Part shown: piece after piece, positions 12,301 to 22,735 of the stretch | Layout: each line of letters opens with the position of its first letter | Numbering within the stretch: the stretch's first letter is position 1 | Source of the DNA: Mactra quadrangularis | Taxonomy: Eukaryota; Mollusca; Bivalvia; Venerida; Mactridae | Direction of reading: 5' to 3' | DNA length: 64,000 nucleotides | Assembly: GCA_025267735.1 (NCBI GenBank) | Contig: CM046309.1 | Span: 56,364,319-56,428,318, forward strand | Position numbers and translations under genes: made by a program | The notes under the pieces: generated by a model | What the model was told of the DNA's origin: nothing | Database searches by the model: none | Seen by the model: only the letters and a program-made list of their open reading frames with translations

Positions 12301-13150
12301 CTGAAAGTTGTAAGATTATCTTAAATTGTGTTGACAGGATGTTAAACCCAATCTCCTAAAATGGCGTTTGTTTTACAATGTAATACTTCTTGTGAGAAAA
12401 AATATTGAAATATTAATGTTGTATGATTCAGAATAAATTAGAATGATGTTATATTTATTGTGTTTTTACAGAGACCCAGTCGTATGTTCTAAATTTTCAT
12501 GGTAGAGTAACACAAGCTTCTGTAAAGAATTTTCAAATAGTACATGATAATGATAGTAAGTATTTGATTACATTGTTTCTTTTATTAGCCGGATTTTCAA
12601 CGAAAAAAATCTGTTTATAGTTTGGGGAAACCCATGTTGGCAGGTGGCGGGTGTCCGGTTTTGTTAACAATTGCGTTAAAGTTTTTTATTTACCATATAT
12701 TTCTGCCATGTATTGTCAGATCTTTATGAAACTTCATACAATGATAACATACTATGTGATGAACAGAATAAGAAAGTAACCACAACTATACCTGGCTTTA
12801 TTTTGTATTGTTATCATTTATCTTGCCTGTTTTAGAAAAGGAATATTTTGGATTCAAACCTTAAAGACTATGGCATTTAATGGTCTTAACAATAAGTTAC
12901 TTTGTGATAATACTTAATTGTATAACTATAATTCAAGTTTTTTAGTGGTATGTTTGCTTAATATTTCATACATTTTCATGTCACAACATTAAACATTATT
13001 TTATCTTGTGTTTCAGTGGACTATATTGTGATGCAATTTGGACGTGTAGCTGAGGATGTGTTTACAATGGACTTTAATTATCCAATGTGTGCTTTGCAAG
13101 CATTTGGTGTGGCATTGAGTAGTTTTGATAGTAAACTGGCTTGTGAATAG
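360..13150 (+). CDS. TULP: Tubby-like protein (TUB/TULP1-3 type), C-terminal seven exons, 5' partial
   Basis: Tubby proteins bind phosphoinositides at membranes; TULP3 carries receptors into cilia with IFT-A, and TUB has been proposed as a PIP2-released transcription regulator. Exons 360-587, 1782-1894, 4824-4923, 6882-6980, 7629-7716, 12472-12555 and 13017-13150 join in phase with AG/GT sites to 281 residues. Visible landmarks are an acidic [10 protein letters not shown] leader, the domain start [12 protein letters not shown], the basic GRKRKKSK stretch (phosphoinositide-binding region of TUB), [33 protein letters not shown], and the C-terminal helix ending FDSKLACE before TAG. The tubby domain is essentially full length; upstream exons lie outside the window, so the ATG at 405 is internal. 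The first donor used (agg|gtaaaa) gives DVKR just before IFLLAG, four residues where vertebrate proteins have none. Residues exclude the divergent TULP4 class; the exact paralogue is not settled. Confidence 0.96.
645..930 (+). repeat. Intronic repeat copy 1 (TULP intron)
   Basis: About 285 bp running from ccggatttttcaac to cacattacatttcttgtt. Two related copies in the same orientation lie at 7194-7430 and 12587-12810, all in introns of this gene. Shared blocks include gttaacaattgcgtt, gccatttattgtcagatct and ccacaactctacctggc. No coding potential is evident. Confidence 0.75.
1465..1556. repeat. Imperfect ATC/ATT trinucleotide microsatellite
   Basis: A run of atc, att and gtc triplets within the first visible TULP intron. 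Confidence 0.8.
2070..2253 (+). mobile_element. tRNA-derived SINE, family 3
   Basis: A tRNA-like head (tggtagggcagttagtagca, later ggtacagatccca) is followed by the body motif gacaataatgtcaattttcctc. The same head-plus-body is found at 57085-57240 (+), 44192-44430 (-) and, as body only, at 60797-60980. Confidence 0.7.
2957..3151. mobile_element. Foldback element with ~50-bp inverted ends
   Basis: Ends start ttttattcaactgt and finish acagttgaataaaa. Inside, gtggtgcttacattaacccc is mirrored by ggggttaatgtatgcaccac. Relatives at 35932-36068, 37525-37982 and 56025-56190 share both arms or parts of them. Confidence 0.75.
3236..3312 (-). mobile_element. tRNA-like SINE head fragment
   Basis: Read on the minus strand it has a box A-like cttagctcagtctgaagc and a box B-like ataggttcaatttcc. 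No intact acceptor stem is seen, so it is more likely a SINE remnant than a tRNA gene. Confidence 0.45.
3603..4018. mobile_element. hAT-like MITE, CAGGGCT family, copy 1
   Basis: About 416 bp with inverted ends cagggctcgaatttaa and ttaatttcaagccctg, flanked by AGTATT on both sides. The inner arms carry repeated tgcgag / ctcgca motifs. It is related to 54809-55206. Confidence 0.75.
4481..4723 (+). mobile_element. tRNA-derived SINE, family 1
   Basis: Degenerate head (gccatactagctctgtcag, gtgggtttgatttcc), then body blocks tccctcctaccactgattct, cagtcactgacagaagtatg, and tail gttttgctacagcattaaac. Family members also lie at 20721-21028, 37576-37843, 47150-47385, 53547-53868 and 56234-56520. Confidence 0.75.
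5037..5260 (+). mobile_element. tRNA-derived SINE, family 2, with 14-bp target-site duplication
   Basis: The head contains gcgtagtggttagcatgtct (box A-like) and caggttcgagcccgg (box B); the 3' end is cgacattaaataaaaaaa. TTCACCATTACACA occurs at 5023-5036 and again at 5261-5274, a perfect duplication flanking the element and typical of LINE-driven insertion. A close relative is at 60987-61207. Confidence 0.9.
5305..5520. mobile_element. MITE-like repeat with tagac/gtcta ends
   Basis: Inverted ends: atagaccttatccggaattc and attccggatatagtctat. The interior has attaaatcctattgttcttt and cattgtaactgtgaacgttt. Partial relatives are at 4978-5022, 43830-43975 and 49985-50090. The SINE at 5037-5260 sits in a truncated relative. 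Confidence 0.65.
5772..6182. mobile_element. Tc1/mariner-type MITE, CAGTGCCCTCCAAAAGT family
   Basis: About 411 bp. It begins cagtgccctccaaaagtttt and ends aaaacttttggagggcactg, bounded by TA on both sides, with no ORF of transposase size. Related copies are at 19811-20139, 22041-22320 and 24547-24925; fragments lie near 5525-5578 and 23515-23550. Confidence 0.85.
7194..7430 (+). repeat. Intronic repeat copy 2 (TULP intron)
   Basis: Same family as 645-930, recognised by gtgtcgtttacaattgcgtt and ggctttaatgtggtttccac. Confidence 0.75.
7801..7876 (+). pseudogene. Partial tandem duplicate of TULP exon 7629-7716 with its donor site
   Basis: Bases 7665-7800 (3' half of the exon plus 84 bp of intron) were duplicated directly behind themselves. 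The copy repeats the exon 3' half almost exactly, with gac to gat and one AAA to ATA (Lys to Ile) change, and keeps the donor gtatgtg. No acceptor AG is visible in front of it, so it is unlikely to be spliced in. Its second half reappears at about 12021-12090, after the inserted elements. Confidence 0.85.
7877..10965 (+). mobile_element. Large non-autonomous Helentron/DINE-like element A with ~144-bp tandem core
   Basis: It starts tatacgcccg, with a small palindrome and tattatgttatg, then a (gtccgtct)n microsatellite (7918-7945). A long array of ~143-148-bp units (markers gtccggacaataactcaac, acctaggttcaccaaatttt, ggtcaaggtcac) fills about 7950-10900. The inverted mate cgggcgtata follows near 10930, then the hairpin ccgcccagcgg and agctctttttt. 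A higher-order unit of about 642 bp recurs (agatatcaaat marker near 8811, 9453 and 10096). Open frames here are repetitive translations of the units. Classification as a Helentron-associated (DINE-1/pearl-like) element is inferred from the architecture. Confidence 0.75.
10966..12020 (+). mobile_element. Element B: hairpin, GTCGGC microsatellite, six ~150-190-bp repeats, 3' hairpin
   Basis: It opens with the imperfect hairpin agctcgactttacgaagt...agagct, then (ggcgtc)n at 11010-11040. At least six repeats follow, marked by ttcaaactttaaatatatgt near 11111, 11298, 11459, 11606, 11773 and 11930. A terminal hairpin gctgtctcctctgacagc precedes tcttgtt. The general plan matches elements A and C although the internal sequence is unrelated. 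Confidence 0.7.
12587..12810 (+). repeat. Intronic repeat copy 3 (TULP intron)
   Basis: Third copy of the family at 645-930, located between the last two TULP exons. Confidence 0.7.
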
Positions 13151-13606
13151 CATTGTGGGACTTATTATCATTTAGATATATCATCATTTCAACAGATTTC
13201 ATTATAGTTTCAAATTATACCATAAGCCATGCTGATTGGTTGATTCAAAATTTTAAATCTGTATCAGCCATTTTGATTGGTTGATTCAAATGTTTTAGTT
13301 GATATCAGCCATATTGATTGGTTTGTTAGATTTTATTATATATATGTATATATTCTATTCTGACATACATTCAGTTTTGAAATTGTATCAGCTGTTCTGA
13401 TTGGTGGATTTTAAAGTATCAAACTGTGTTAGCCATTTTGATTGGTTGAGTATTCCATAAACATTCCTGGATTCTATGAATATCCCTGAAAATTCTTTAT
13501 ATAGTTGACTTGATGTATTGTTTGCCACATTTTTGTCACTATATTGAAAGCCGTTACAGCGTTATTGAAAGTGATACAGTATTTTTTACTTATTTTTCAT
13601 AATAAA
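13151..13606 (+). other. TULP 3'UTR with poly(A) signal
   Basis: Non-coding sequence after the TAG. AATAAA at 13601-13606 is the first good poly(A) signal; a later one lies near 20445. Five copies of a tcagccattttgattggttga motif, about 50 bp apart, occur between 13228 and 13450. Confidence 0.6.
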
Positions 13607-13900
13607 ATAATTTGTATTGGTTGTGTTTTATTGTGAGATCTCATGATTTTAAAAATGAGAAATATTGTTTATGTTATCTTTTATAAAGTACATAAAGTTT
13701 GTGTCCTAACTTCTTTATGTATAATTTAACTTGATAGTATCAAAATTTGGGATGACATTTGAATATTTATTATACCATGCAGAAATGGAATCAAATTTTT
13801 GATATGCTGTTCAAGTTTGAAATTTGTTAGCGAAAAATTGTACCTTTTTGTTAATTATTATTTTCAAAAGAACATTCCTATTTGAAAATGCCCTAACATA

Positions 13901-14003
13901 TAAAGCAGAAGTTGAAAAGCAGACATCCATTTTAAAGCAGACGCCATAGAGCAGATGTCGTAAAGCGGACAACTTAAAACAGACATTCTAAAGCAGAGGT
14001 CAT
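13901..14003. repeat. Short ~20-bp tandem repeat (aaagcagac)n
   Basis: About five degenerate units of aaagcagac with variable filler. A separate low-complexity tract of gggcatgtg / agctgg motifs lies at 14235-14470. Confidence 0.6.
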
Positions 14004-15082
14004 TATTGTATAGTTTATAGTTTAGGTTCATGACATCATCATTATTGTTAATTATCAGAAGATTTTTGTATTTTATATTTTATTGAAATAATGATAAAGA
14101 TACATATCAAGATATAGTATTTATGATTCCATCATTCTATTGGTATATATTATGTTATGTGTGGTCGTGTAAACCTTTACTCTACATCAGTGTTTCTATA
14201 TGTATGCTCCTCAAAGATTGGTCAAATTACGTGAACATCTATGGCAGGGAGCTGGACATGGCGTGTGGGTAGCTGGATGGGGTGTGGGCATCTAATTGGG
14301 GATGTTTGGGTAGCTGGCTTGAGGGTGTGTGGACAGTGACATAGGGCCATGTGGATAGCTAAAAAAGGGCATGAGTAGTTGAACTGAGCATGTGTGCAGC
14401 TGTGCATGACATGGACATCTGTACTGGGCATGTTTTCAGCTGTATGGGGTGTGTAGGCAGCTGGAGTGTCCACTGTCTTTGTCTGTTTTCTTAACCAGAT
14501 TTTACAAAATGGCATTAGAACATTTTTTGCTACAGTAGCTTGGATAAGTTCACCAATCAGGCAAATTTACACATAAACAAACACATGAGAGTTATGTCCC
14601 TTGTTTTTTGTGATGGGCGTTTTGTGACATATAAGTCAATATTGTATGTTAGTGGTTGGTCTAAGATCTATTATTGCTCACCCTTTACTTGTCAAAATTG
14701 CAAGTGAACTCTGCGTCAAGATTTATACATGTGTAGGAAGAATGTATGATAAAAAAGTGTTGTATTTATTTTTGTTTTGAGTTAATTTTATAATTATTAC
14801 ATATTATGGTTATGTGTATGTGACTATGTTTTGTTATTGAGACATTCATTTATATTGTCAATTCTTCAAAAAAACCTTCGTCTATATATTTTATGTGATT
14901 CATTTTAACATTTGAAGTAGTACAATATATTCAAATCGCCTTATTATTGTACTTAAAACTGCTGGTAATTTCATTCAGTCGTAACCAAGTCTTGGATTTA
15001 TCCGATGTAAAATTGCTTATCAAGATTCAGAAATCAGAATAATTAATTATCTAAGCATTGTGGAGGGATAAGTTATTGACTT

Positions 15083-15200
15083 AACCCACTAGCACAAAGC
15101 TCCGGACTAGTAAAAATTAATTTAGCCGAGTGAAAATGACTTATTTCATACAATCTGGCTAGTTGATAATTTTGCCCTGTACTATAAAACCTATTAAATT
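15083..15200 (+). repeat. Dispersed repeat with gctagttgataattttgccc
   Basis: About 120 bp, with cactagcacaaagctccgga, tgacttatttcataca and gctagttgataattttgccc. Similar copies are at 27467-27690 (two), 35169-35300, 37855-37925, 39075-39200 and 59668-59800. It has no terminal repeats that I can define. Confidence 0.6.
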
Positions 15201-16859
15201 GGGCTTGTTTTTCAGAATATTTACAGCAATGACTGTGAGAGACATAGCAAAATTGTTACATAGATATCTACATTGACAAAATACATAAAGGGAGATAATT
15301 CAGGTTAAGCATCCCACATAATTGCCATGTATATTAGAGTTACTGCCCTTACATTTTGAATTTATTATAAATCATCAGAAATTTTAAGATTTATCATTTC
15401 ATCTAAGTGGATTTATTTTTTGTAGGAATTTAGTATGTGCAACTTGTGTTTGTACTATGTATAATCAACAAAGTGATACTTTTCATTGCTTTTCTTCTAT
15501 TTTTATATTTTTCCATTCTGTTTTCTTTATCTTCATTAAGCAATGAAGAAATATCCATGAATCGGTGCAAAATTAGTCAAAATCCTTTTTTATCTACATT
15601 TAGTAAGACTGGTTTTGCATTGACCCATTGATATAATGTTTGTAGTGGCTTACTATGTTTATTTCTTAAATTTTTAACAATTTCCATTGGTCTGATAGGT
15701 CATGTGACCTAATGTATTTGTATCGAGTATTTCTATTGGATAGAATTTCTGATAACAAAACATTCCATCCAATCAAATTGCTTGATGTATGTCTTGTGTT
15801 TTTTTTAATTACTGGTATGTCATGTTGACTATTTCAATATGGCTGATTTTAGTTGTTGAAAAAAGGGGGGAAATGTTGTTAAATTATGCCTTGACACACT
15901 GTGCAATGACCTATTTTTTTTGCTTGTTAAATGTTAGTTCACTATTGTAATTATATTCTAGCTTGCAGTTTACTTGTTTGTGATTTAGGTTAGCTTTGAC
16001 CCATTCATCTGAATTTTTGGGGTTTGACAAGGGCCCTATATACATGTATTTAGGTTCCTAAGATTTGATCACTGTTGTGCTTGAGTTAATTTTTCACCAC
16101 TTACAATTGTATGGAAAACTTAGAGAATATTAAAAATCACTTACTCTGACATAATTTTTTATTATGTAAATGGTATTAAAACTGGTCTGGGAATCAGTTC
16201 ACAACAATTTTTTGCAGCAATTGGACTTTTTTGTATTTGACTTTAAAAAAAATACCAAAGAACTTGCTCTATAGTCGGGTCTCAACTCATACAACAGTCA
16301 ACTTATGTGCAAAAAGTACCACCGAGTTTGCACTTAAGTCGGTTCCGACTTATGTGCTAATCAACTTAAATGCGAGTAAATATTGTATTTTAAAACATTT
16401 ATTTAGAATTGACAATCACTGTATGATACTTTTATAAGAAAAATACATATGTATTTCATCCAAATAACAGATATATAATAAGTGATGTTCACTTCTATGT
16501 TTTTTTTTCAATAAAGGATGTTACTTTATTGCTAATTTCAAGCTTTCTTAATCTAACAGTAAATATGTCACGCTTTTTTAGTTTAGTTTAGATGAGTGGT
16601 AATATAATCAGGAAAGGTTGTTAAATTAATGGCATTAAAATGGTACTAATACAATATCTTTTAATCTGAGTTTTAAACAGTTAAAAAGACATTAAAAATA
16701 GTTCAGTAGTTTAACTCTTTATAAATTAACTAAAGGCAATGCAATGCAATGTTTGTGAAAATATTACAAATAATATTATAATTATCTGCTGTCTTTTTCA
16801 TGGTCTTAAACTTGGCTTTACTACATTTCTTAAAATTTCTTATTCAAAATTGACATGTA

Positions 16860-17043
16860 CAGTAAAACTCGGATATAACATACTTGCTGGGCCATAGAAA
16901 AAAGGTATGTTATAACCGAGGTATGTTATATCCATATAACATACTAAGAATGTTATTTATAAGGATGGAAAACGGGCCAAAAAAATGGTATGTTTTAACC
17001 GAGTGTATGTTATAACCGAGTATGATATATCCGAGTTTTACTG
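16860..17043. mobile_element. Pogo/Tigger-like MITE, CAGTAAAACTCGG family, copy 1
   Basis: 184 bp bounded by TA. Ends are cagtaaaactcggatataac and atatccgagttttactg. It carries internal repeats of tatgttataaccgag. A second, longer copy is at 53911-54536. Confidence 0.85.
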
Positions 17044-17329
17044 TAGTTTGTATATCAATGGTTAGCGCAAAACTAATTTACATCCTCTATTATTTCATGT
17101 AGTTAAAATAGTTTAGTGCTGATCCCTCAATTTGTACCATTATCATATATTATGCTAATAGCTGATAAAGTCTGGCTCAGGAATTATTTAAAATCATAAT
17201 TATACATATAGATATAATAGTAGACGAAAATTAAACATACTAACATGTAACAAACTGCTTTAAAACTTTTTAGTTTTTCCCTCTATACTCAAAATATATT
17301 TGCTTTATTTTTTGCCTAGTTAATTGATC

Positions 17330-17790
17330 ATTTCCAAACAAAATGTGAAAATTAGTAAAAATAGAACATTTACAAACAAAATGTGAAAAATTTTCAATGA
17401 ACTTTTCCATACTAAAGGTGAAAACTTATTGATAGAACTTTGAACTTTTTCTTACAAAATGTGAAAATTATTCAATTGAATGTTTCCATACAAAGTGTGA
17501 AAATTTATCCTTTGAACATTGCCATACGAAGTGTGAAAATATATCTATCAAACTTTTCCATGCAAAGTGTGAAAATATATCTATTGAACTTTCCCATACA
17601 AAATGTGAAAATTTATGAATTTAACATTTCCATACAAAATGTGAAAACTTAGCACTTGAAATTTCACATACAATATATAATGTGAAAAAATGATTAATGG
17701 AACATTTCCATACAAAATGCGAAACTTGAAAAATCAAACATTTCCATTCAAAACTGATGAATAAAACAATTCCATACTAAGTGTGAAAAA
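17330..17790. repeat. ~40-bp minisatellite (ttccatacaaaatgtgaaaa)
   Basis: Around eleven imperfect units sharing tttccatacaaaatgtgaaa. The 70-residue frame within it is only repeat translation. Confidence 0.85.
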
Positions 17791-18794
17791 TTATTCTAAT
17801 TTAGGGCATCTAGCTTTATTTTTAAACAATTCATGACTTATACCCTTGGCTTTAAAAAAACAGGGGATGTTACATAATATTTGTATACATCTTTTATTTG
17901 TATTTTAAAAATCTGTAGTTTTAATGTGATTTTGTTATTTTTTTCTGTCTGTGATTTTATTCATTAAAGTCTTAATATATATACATTATATAGTATTTTA
18001 TTCTTTATTTTATTCATGTATTTAAGTTTTGTATATTTTAATTGTTTCGCAACTGTAGAGGCTGGTAGTATGATTGTAGCCATCCATCTACTATATAGAA
18101 GAGCCCAGGTATTATCAATTGTTTTAACACCGGTTTTAGTCATAAATCCTTCTATATTGTACTGTTAAATTATCGTAAGATTTTTTAAGTATAATGCCCT
18201 CGACTTGAGTCTTTAAAATTTACCAGATTTTAGGCCAAGAGTATTGCTTTGAGCTGTACCAAATTATTGTCTTTATCCATAGTTGATAACCTTTTATTCA
18301 ATGACCTCTGGCAATGTCATACTCCTTTAAAATGATAAAATTTGGGGTTGAAAGCTGATTTAAACAGACTCCATACATTCTAAGTTTTTCATTCTAACTT
18401 TGGACATGAATCCCATGTACTACATGTTAGGTATGTGTTTTTGACGAGTAATTTGCCTTAACTCAAGTTTGAGTACTTTCATGGAGCTAGGGCAATTATC
18501 ACGTGTCTTTACAATTGCTGTATTTTTAAAGTATTCTTAATAGTTTGTTACGATTCTAATTCTATTATTTTATTTACTTATTATTTGTGTATTGTGTGTA
18601 TATTTATGTTGCCATGGTTGCAGATAACAATTTTACCTGTATTCATTTTCCTAACACTAGTCTAAAATCAAATGACGTCCATTTTGTATTTGTGATATCT
18701 AATGGAAATTTAGAATCAGAAATTTAACATGTGTCTAATTTACCTCACAAAAAGGGTATCTAGATCAGTTCTGTGTATCAGAAATATTAGTTTC

Positions 18795-19000
18795 ATAATG
18801 AGGCTCATTGTCAGCCATATTGGATCCATAATGAGGCTCATTGTTTGTCAGCCATATTGGAATCAGAATGAGGCTCATTGTTTGTCTGACATGTTGGATT
18901 CAGAATGAGGCTCATTGTTTGTCAGCCATATTGGATTCATAATGAGGCTCATTGTTTGACAGCCATATTGGATCCATGATAAAGCTCATTTTTTGAAAGT
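18795..19000. repeat. ~40-bp minisatellite (aatgaggctcattgtttgtc)
   Basis: About six units of aatgaggctcattgtttgtc followed by agccatattggatcc. The first lacks the ttgt insertion and the last is degenerate. Confidence 0.85.
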
Positions 19001-19733
19001 CCTATTGGGTCCCTGACGCTGTAAATGTATTTTGTTTTAGATTATCTTCCGGATTTTCATTAAAGCCAATTTTCATACATTTTTTATTAGTTTATTATTT
19101 TATATAAAATAATATCTCATTTTAGCCCAGTGTGTGTATATCCCATCCATGGGGAACCTTGAAGTTACTATTGATTATTCAAGCTTAGTTTAAATGCAGT
19201 TTTCTTCCATAGGTTAGACACATACGCAGTTTTATTAACGAAAAATTACTATTTTACAGTGGTCAAGTACATAAAACATACATATTAGTGTTTTCTTCCC
19301 TGTCATTCATAATTTTGACTCCTAAATGAAGAGTGATTAGTTTATCTTGTGTTTACAATGTTGTATTACGTGTTTGTCTTTCTACATGAAAACAAGATAT
19401 TGTCTCAAAGGATCCTGTACCCTGTTATATGATACATATCATCATTCTCGCTCTCCTCTCAAATATGTCTAGTTTTTTTTTTCATAGACAAACATAATTT
19501 ATTTTTATAAAACATCTTCTCACTTACTATCTTTGATTACTGTGCATTTCTGTCATAGATTTTCTTGTTAATATCATTTAATGGGTAGAAAAAGCAAAAT
19601 TTGAAGTTAAATGAAAGCTTAACTTTTTTTATGAACACCCTCTTATATGCTAGCATCATGTATACTTAAATAAAATGTTAAGGGACCAAATTTATGTGAT
19701 TTTTTCTGAATGAACTTTATTATATAAATCCAT

Positions 19734-19801
19734 GGTTGCCTGCTAGACTGTAGTAAGTGCACTGTGTTAAAGAGCAAGTTACTACAGTCTTGCAGGCAAC
19801 C
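19734..19801 (+). ncRNA. Near-perfect stem-loop, miRNA-precursor-like or mini-MITE
   Basis: The left arm (19734-19756) and right arm (19779-19801) are reverse complements over 23 bp with one mismatch, separated by a 22-nt loop. Size fits a microRNA precursor, but the pairing is unusually perfect and pairing outside the arms is weak, so a tiny palindromic transposon remnant is equally possible. I do not recognise the arm sequence as a known miRNA. Confidence 0.35.
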
Positions 19802-19810
19802 CTTTAAATA

Positions 19811-20139
19811 CAGTGCCCTTTTAGTTACTGAAACTAAAGAGATCTAAAATAAAACTTGAAACTAGAGATATTAAAAAAAAGGATTATCCATACTGTATAA
19901 TAATTATCTACTGTAATTAAAGCTTTTAATGTAGCATAGTTTAAACCATTTGTTGAATAACTCAAAATATTAATTTTTTTTCAGCCGATTAATTTTTCCT
20001 GGATAAATGTGAATTGTTCTATTTTAAAAACAGGTTTTTGTCCAAGGAAATTTAGAGGGCACCATAATACCAGTTTATGGCACCCTAATACCAGTTTATA
20101 AAAAACAAGATTTTGCCCGAGGACTTTTGATAGGCACTG
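19811..20139. mobile_element. Tc1/mariner-type MITE, CAGTGCCCT family, degenerate
   Basis: Starts cagtgcccttttagttactg and ends acttttgataggcactg. It contains a second internal end-like motif, aaatttagagggcacc, suggesting internal rearrangement. Confidence 0.6.
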
Positions 20140-20720
20140 AATTTACATGTGTATTTTTTACTAACATTATTTCACCAATTACTAATCCATGATAGCGATG
20201 ACATACGGAGAAAGTTTTGAAGCCGTCCGAGTTTTTTTTGTGTATTTATTGTTTATGTATTATCCTTATTATATATATATTATATATGTGAATGTGCTTT
20301 ATATGTATTTAATGGTCTATTTTAAATGATTTCCAAGATATTAATCATGTTCTTAGTATAAAATATATCTGTGAACTTTGACATTTAAGGAATTTATTAT
20401 ATAAGTGATTAAAACTTGGAAATAAATTGATTTTTGTTATTGCCAATAAAGTACTGTAGAAAATATGAGATCTCTTTCTTTTGTTTTTGACTTTCAGTGA
20501 TTTAGCCAAAAGGCTTAAGTTGTATAAAGTTATACCACAAAACGAAAACTATCGGGGCTAAAATGCCTGACCAGTTAAACCTGCAGAGTGATACATGTGT
20601 CTCTGATTTACTATGCAGTAAAGAGTAATCATTAGTATGGATTTGTTAGGTTTCAATGTGCACGAAAGTCTTTCTGTATTCCAATACTTTGATTAATTCC
20701 TATCCTATCAAAAATGGTTA

Positions 20721-21028
20721 GCCGCCTGGCTAGCTTAATCAGTAGAGCACAAGTCTGCTAATTGAGGGGTTGTAGGTTCAATTACCAGGTGTGGTATACT
20801 TTAGTAGAGCTTGGTCATGAATTTTTTTCTATGGCCATTATCCCTCCTACCACTGATTCTAAATCATGTAGGGCAGGTGTAAGTCACCAACAAAAGTATG
20901 TGCCTAGTAACTGGTTAACAGCTAAATCTCTGGGCTAAATCCTGAGATTTAGCCTTCCAAGGAACTGTGAGTAGATTGACTGGCCACCCTTATATAACCT
21001 GTATAATTTGTAGCTATGGTGTTAAAAG
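20721..21028 (+). mobile_element. tRNA-derived SINE, family 1
   Basis: Head ggctagcttaatcagtagag with box B-like gtaggttcaattacc, then tttagtagagcttggtcatg, ccctcctaccactgattcta and gctatggtgttaaa at the end. Confidence 0.8.
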
Positions 21029-22040
21029 AACCAAAATAATGATTATTGAATTGTCAGATGGTGAAAGGAAACAATGGTTAATTGTTATAAAACATTTTTT
21101 TCACTTGGTTCTTGAAAACTTCTTGCCTTGTCCGGTTCTACTTTATAAACTCATGGATGAAAGCAGCCTACAAAATTTTTGGTTGCCCAGCACAACCACC
21201 TTTTAGTTGGGCAACCGACAATTTCTTTTGGGCAACCAAAATTCTGCAAATGAGATAAAGTGCTTGCTCTTAATATGATCTGTTTGGACGACCGCTTTCA
21301 TATCCTAATTTCGTAGAGTGTGAAAGTTTTCAGTTTTAGTACTGAGTTCAGTATTATGAGAATAAATAACTCTTAATGTAATTTGTATCAAATATGTCAA
21401 TTTCAGTATTTTGAAAGAATGGTTACAGTTACTGTATTTTCAAAACTTTCCACGTCAATCCATATAAACTCATCCTTGGTAACCCGGGGTATTATTCCTC
21501 AAAGATAATATTCATAACTTATGAGTACAATGGGTCACAGCAGATGTAAACTATACAATGTACATGTTAGTCTTCCACAATTTGCAACCCTGCCAGCCAT
21601 GTTTGATCACACCCAGCAGACAAAAATACAACAAAACGTATCAAAATTTGATGAAGAAAATTTTTAATAGACATGTTTAAACATTTCACAATATATAGTG
21701 TATAAACATTTCACAACCAGAATACGAACAAAAAATCATTTAAAATAACGTCTGTCTGTAATCAGAGGCAATCAAAGAACAACAATTATCAATAATATAG
21801 TTTAGCATCACTGTCGAGGCAAATACTCGTAACTTCACTTTTCGGAATTGTAGTTACGAGGTTTTGACCTCGACAACAGCGTTATATAACCAAGCTACAG
21901 AAACTATAACCTTTATAAACTAATAAAACAACAACTCGGTCTGGCAATATAGCAAAACATGTATTATAATATATTCATTTTTGATAAAAAATGTCAACTG
22001 ACGCCCTCATGCCTATATACTTTATATATTTATATAATAA

Positions 22041-22320
22041 CACTGCCCGCCAAAATTTTTTGGATCAATGAAATTTTGAGAAAAAAAAACAAATCATGAG
22101 GACTTTAAACACGATTCTAGCTTTTACTGGAAAAACTGATCATAGAAATTATTCTACCATAATAATTAAAGCTTACTCATGTAACACAGCTTGAATCTTA
22201 ATTTGATAAACTAATTCATGTAAATTTTGAAATTTGCTAATTATGATTTTTTTCATGGTAAAATGTGTATTGGGTTATCCTAAATTTGAAGTCTTGTCCA
22301 AGAACTTTTGGAGGGTACTG
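22041..22320. mobile_element. Tc1/mariner-type MITE, CAGTGCCCT family
   Basis: Starts cactgcccgccaaaattttt and ends agaacttttggagggtactg, followed by TA. The interior resembles 24547-24925 (ttggatcaatgaaattttga). Confidence 0.75.
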
Positions 22321-22669
22321 TATATTGCATTACAATACATTCAACACAACATTTATGCTTCAAAATAAAATTTGTTCAACTGGAATTAAAATATTACATG
22401 TTTTAATAATCAATAACAAACTTGTCTTTTACTTGTGTTGAGCAAAGGAAACAAATTTGAATTTTTGATCACTGAGAATTCTATCATAGAATTTCTTGTT
22501 AATATCATTTTAAATTTGATCCTTTGTAATTAGAATATAACATATTTCCATACAAAATGAAATAAACTATTTTGCGTAGAACATAGGAAATAAGAATTTG
22601 ATATTTTACCAATAATCATATTGTTTGTATTAACAAATATTTTCTTTTGTTTAAACAATACATCATATT

Positions 22670-22735
22670 ATTATTATCATTATTATTTATTATCATTATT
22701 ACAGTGTGTATTATTATTATTATTATCATTATTAT
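22670..22735. repeat. ATT/ATC microsatellite
   Basis: Two runs of attattatcatt-type triplets. Confidence 0.8.

Noticed and set aside
14222..14515. 97-codon minus-strand frame rich in His/Cys/Pro
   Set aside because: Lies in a low-complexity gggcatgtg/agctgg tract; composition is explained by the repeat.
17440..17652. 70-codon frame of NVKI/SVKI repeats
   Set aside because: Translation of the 40-bp minisatellite.
18795..19000. Serum-response (CArG) sites in the repeated ccatattgg
   Set aside because: The motif has only five A/T bases between CC and GG, so it does not fit CC(A/T)6GG.
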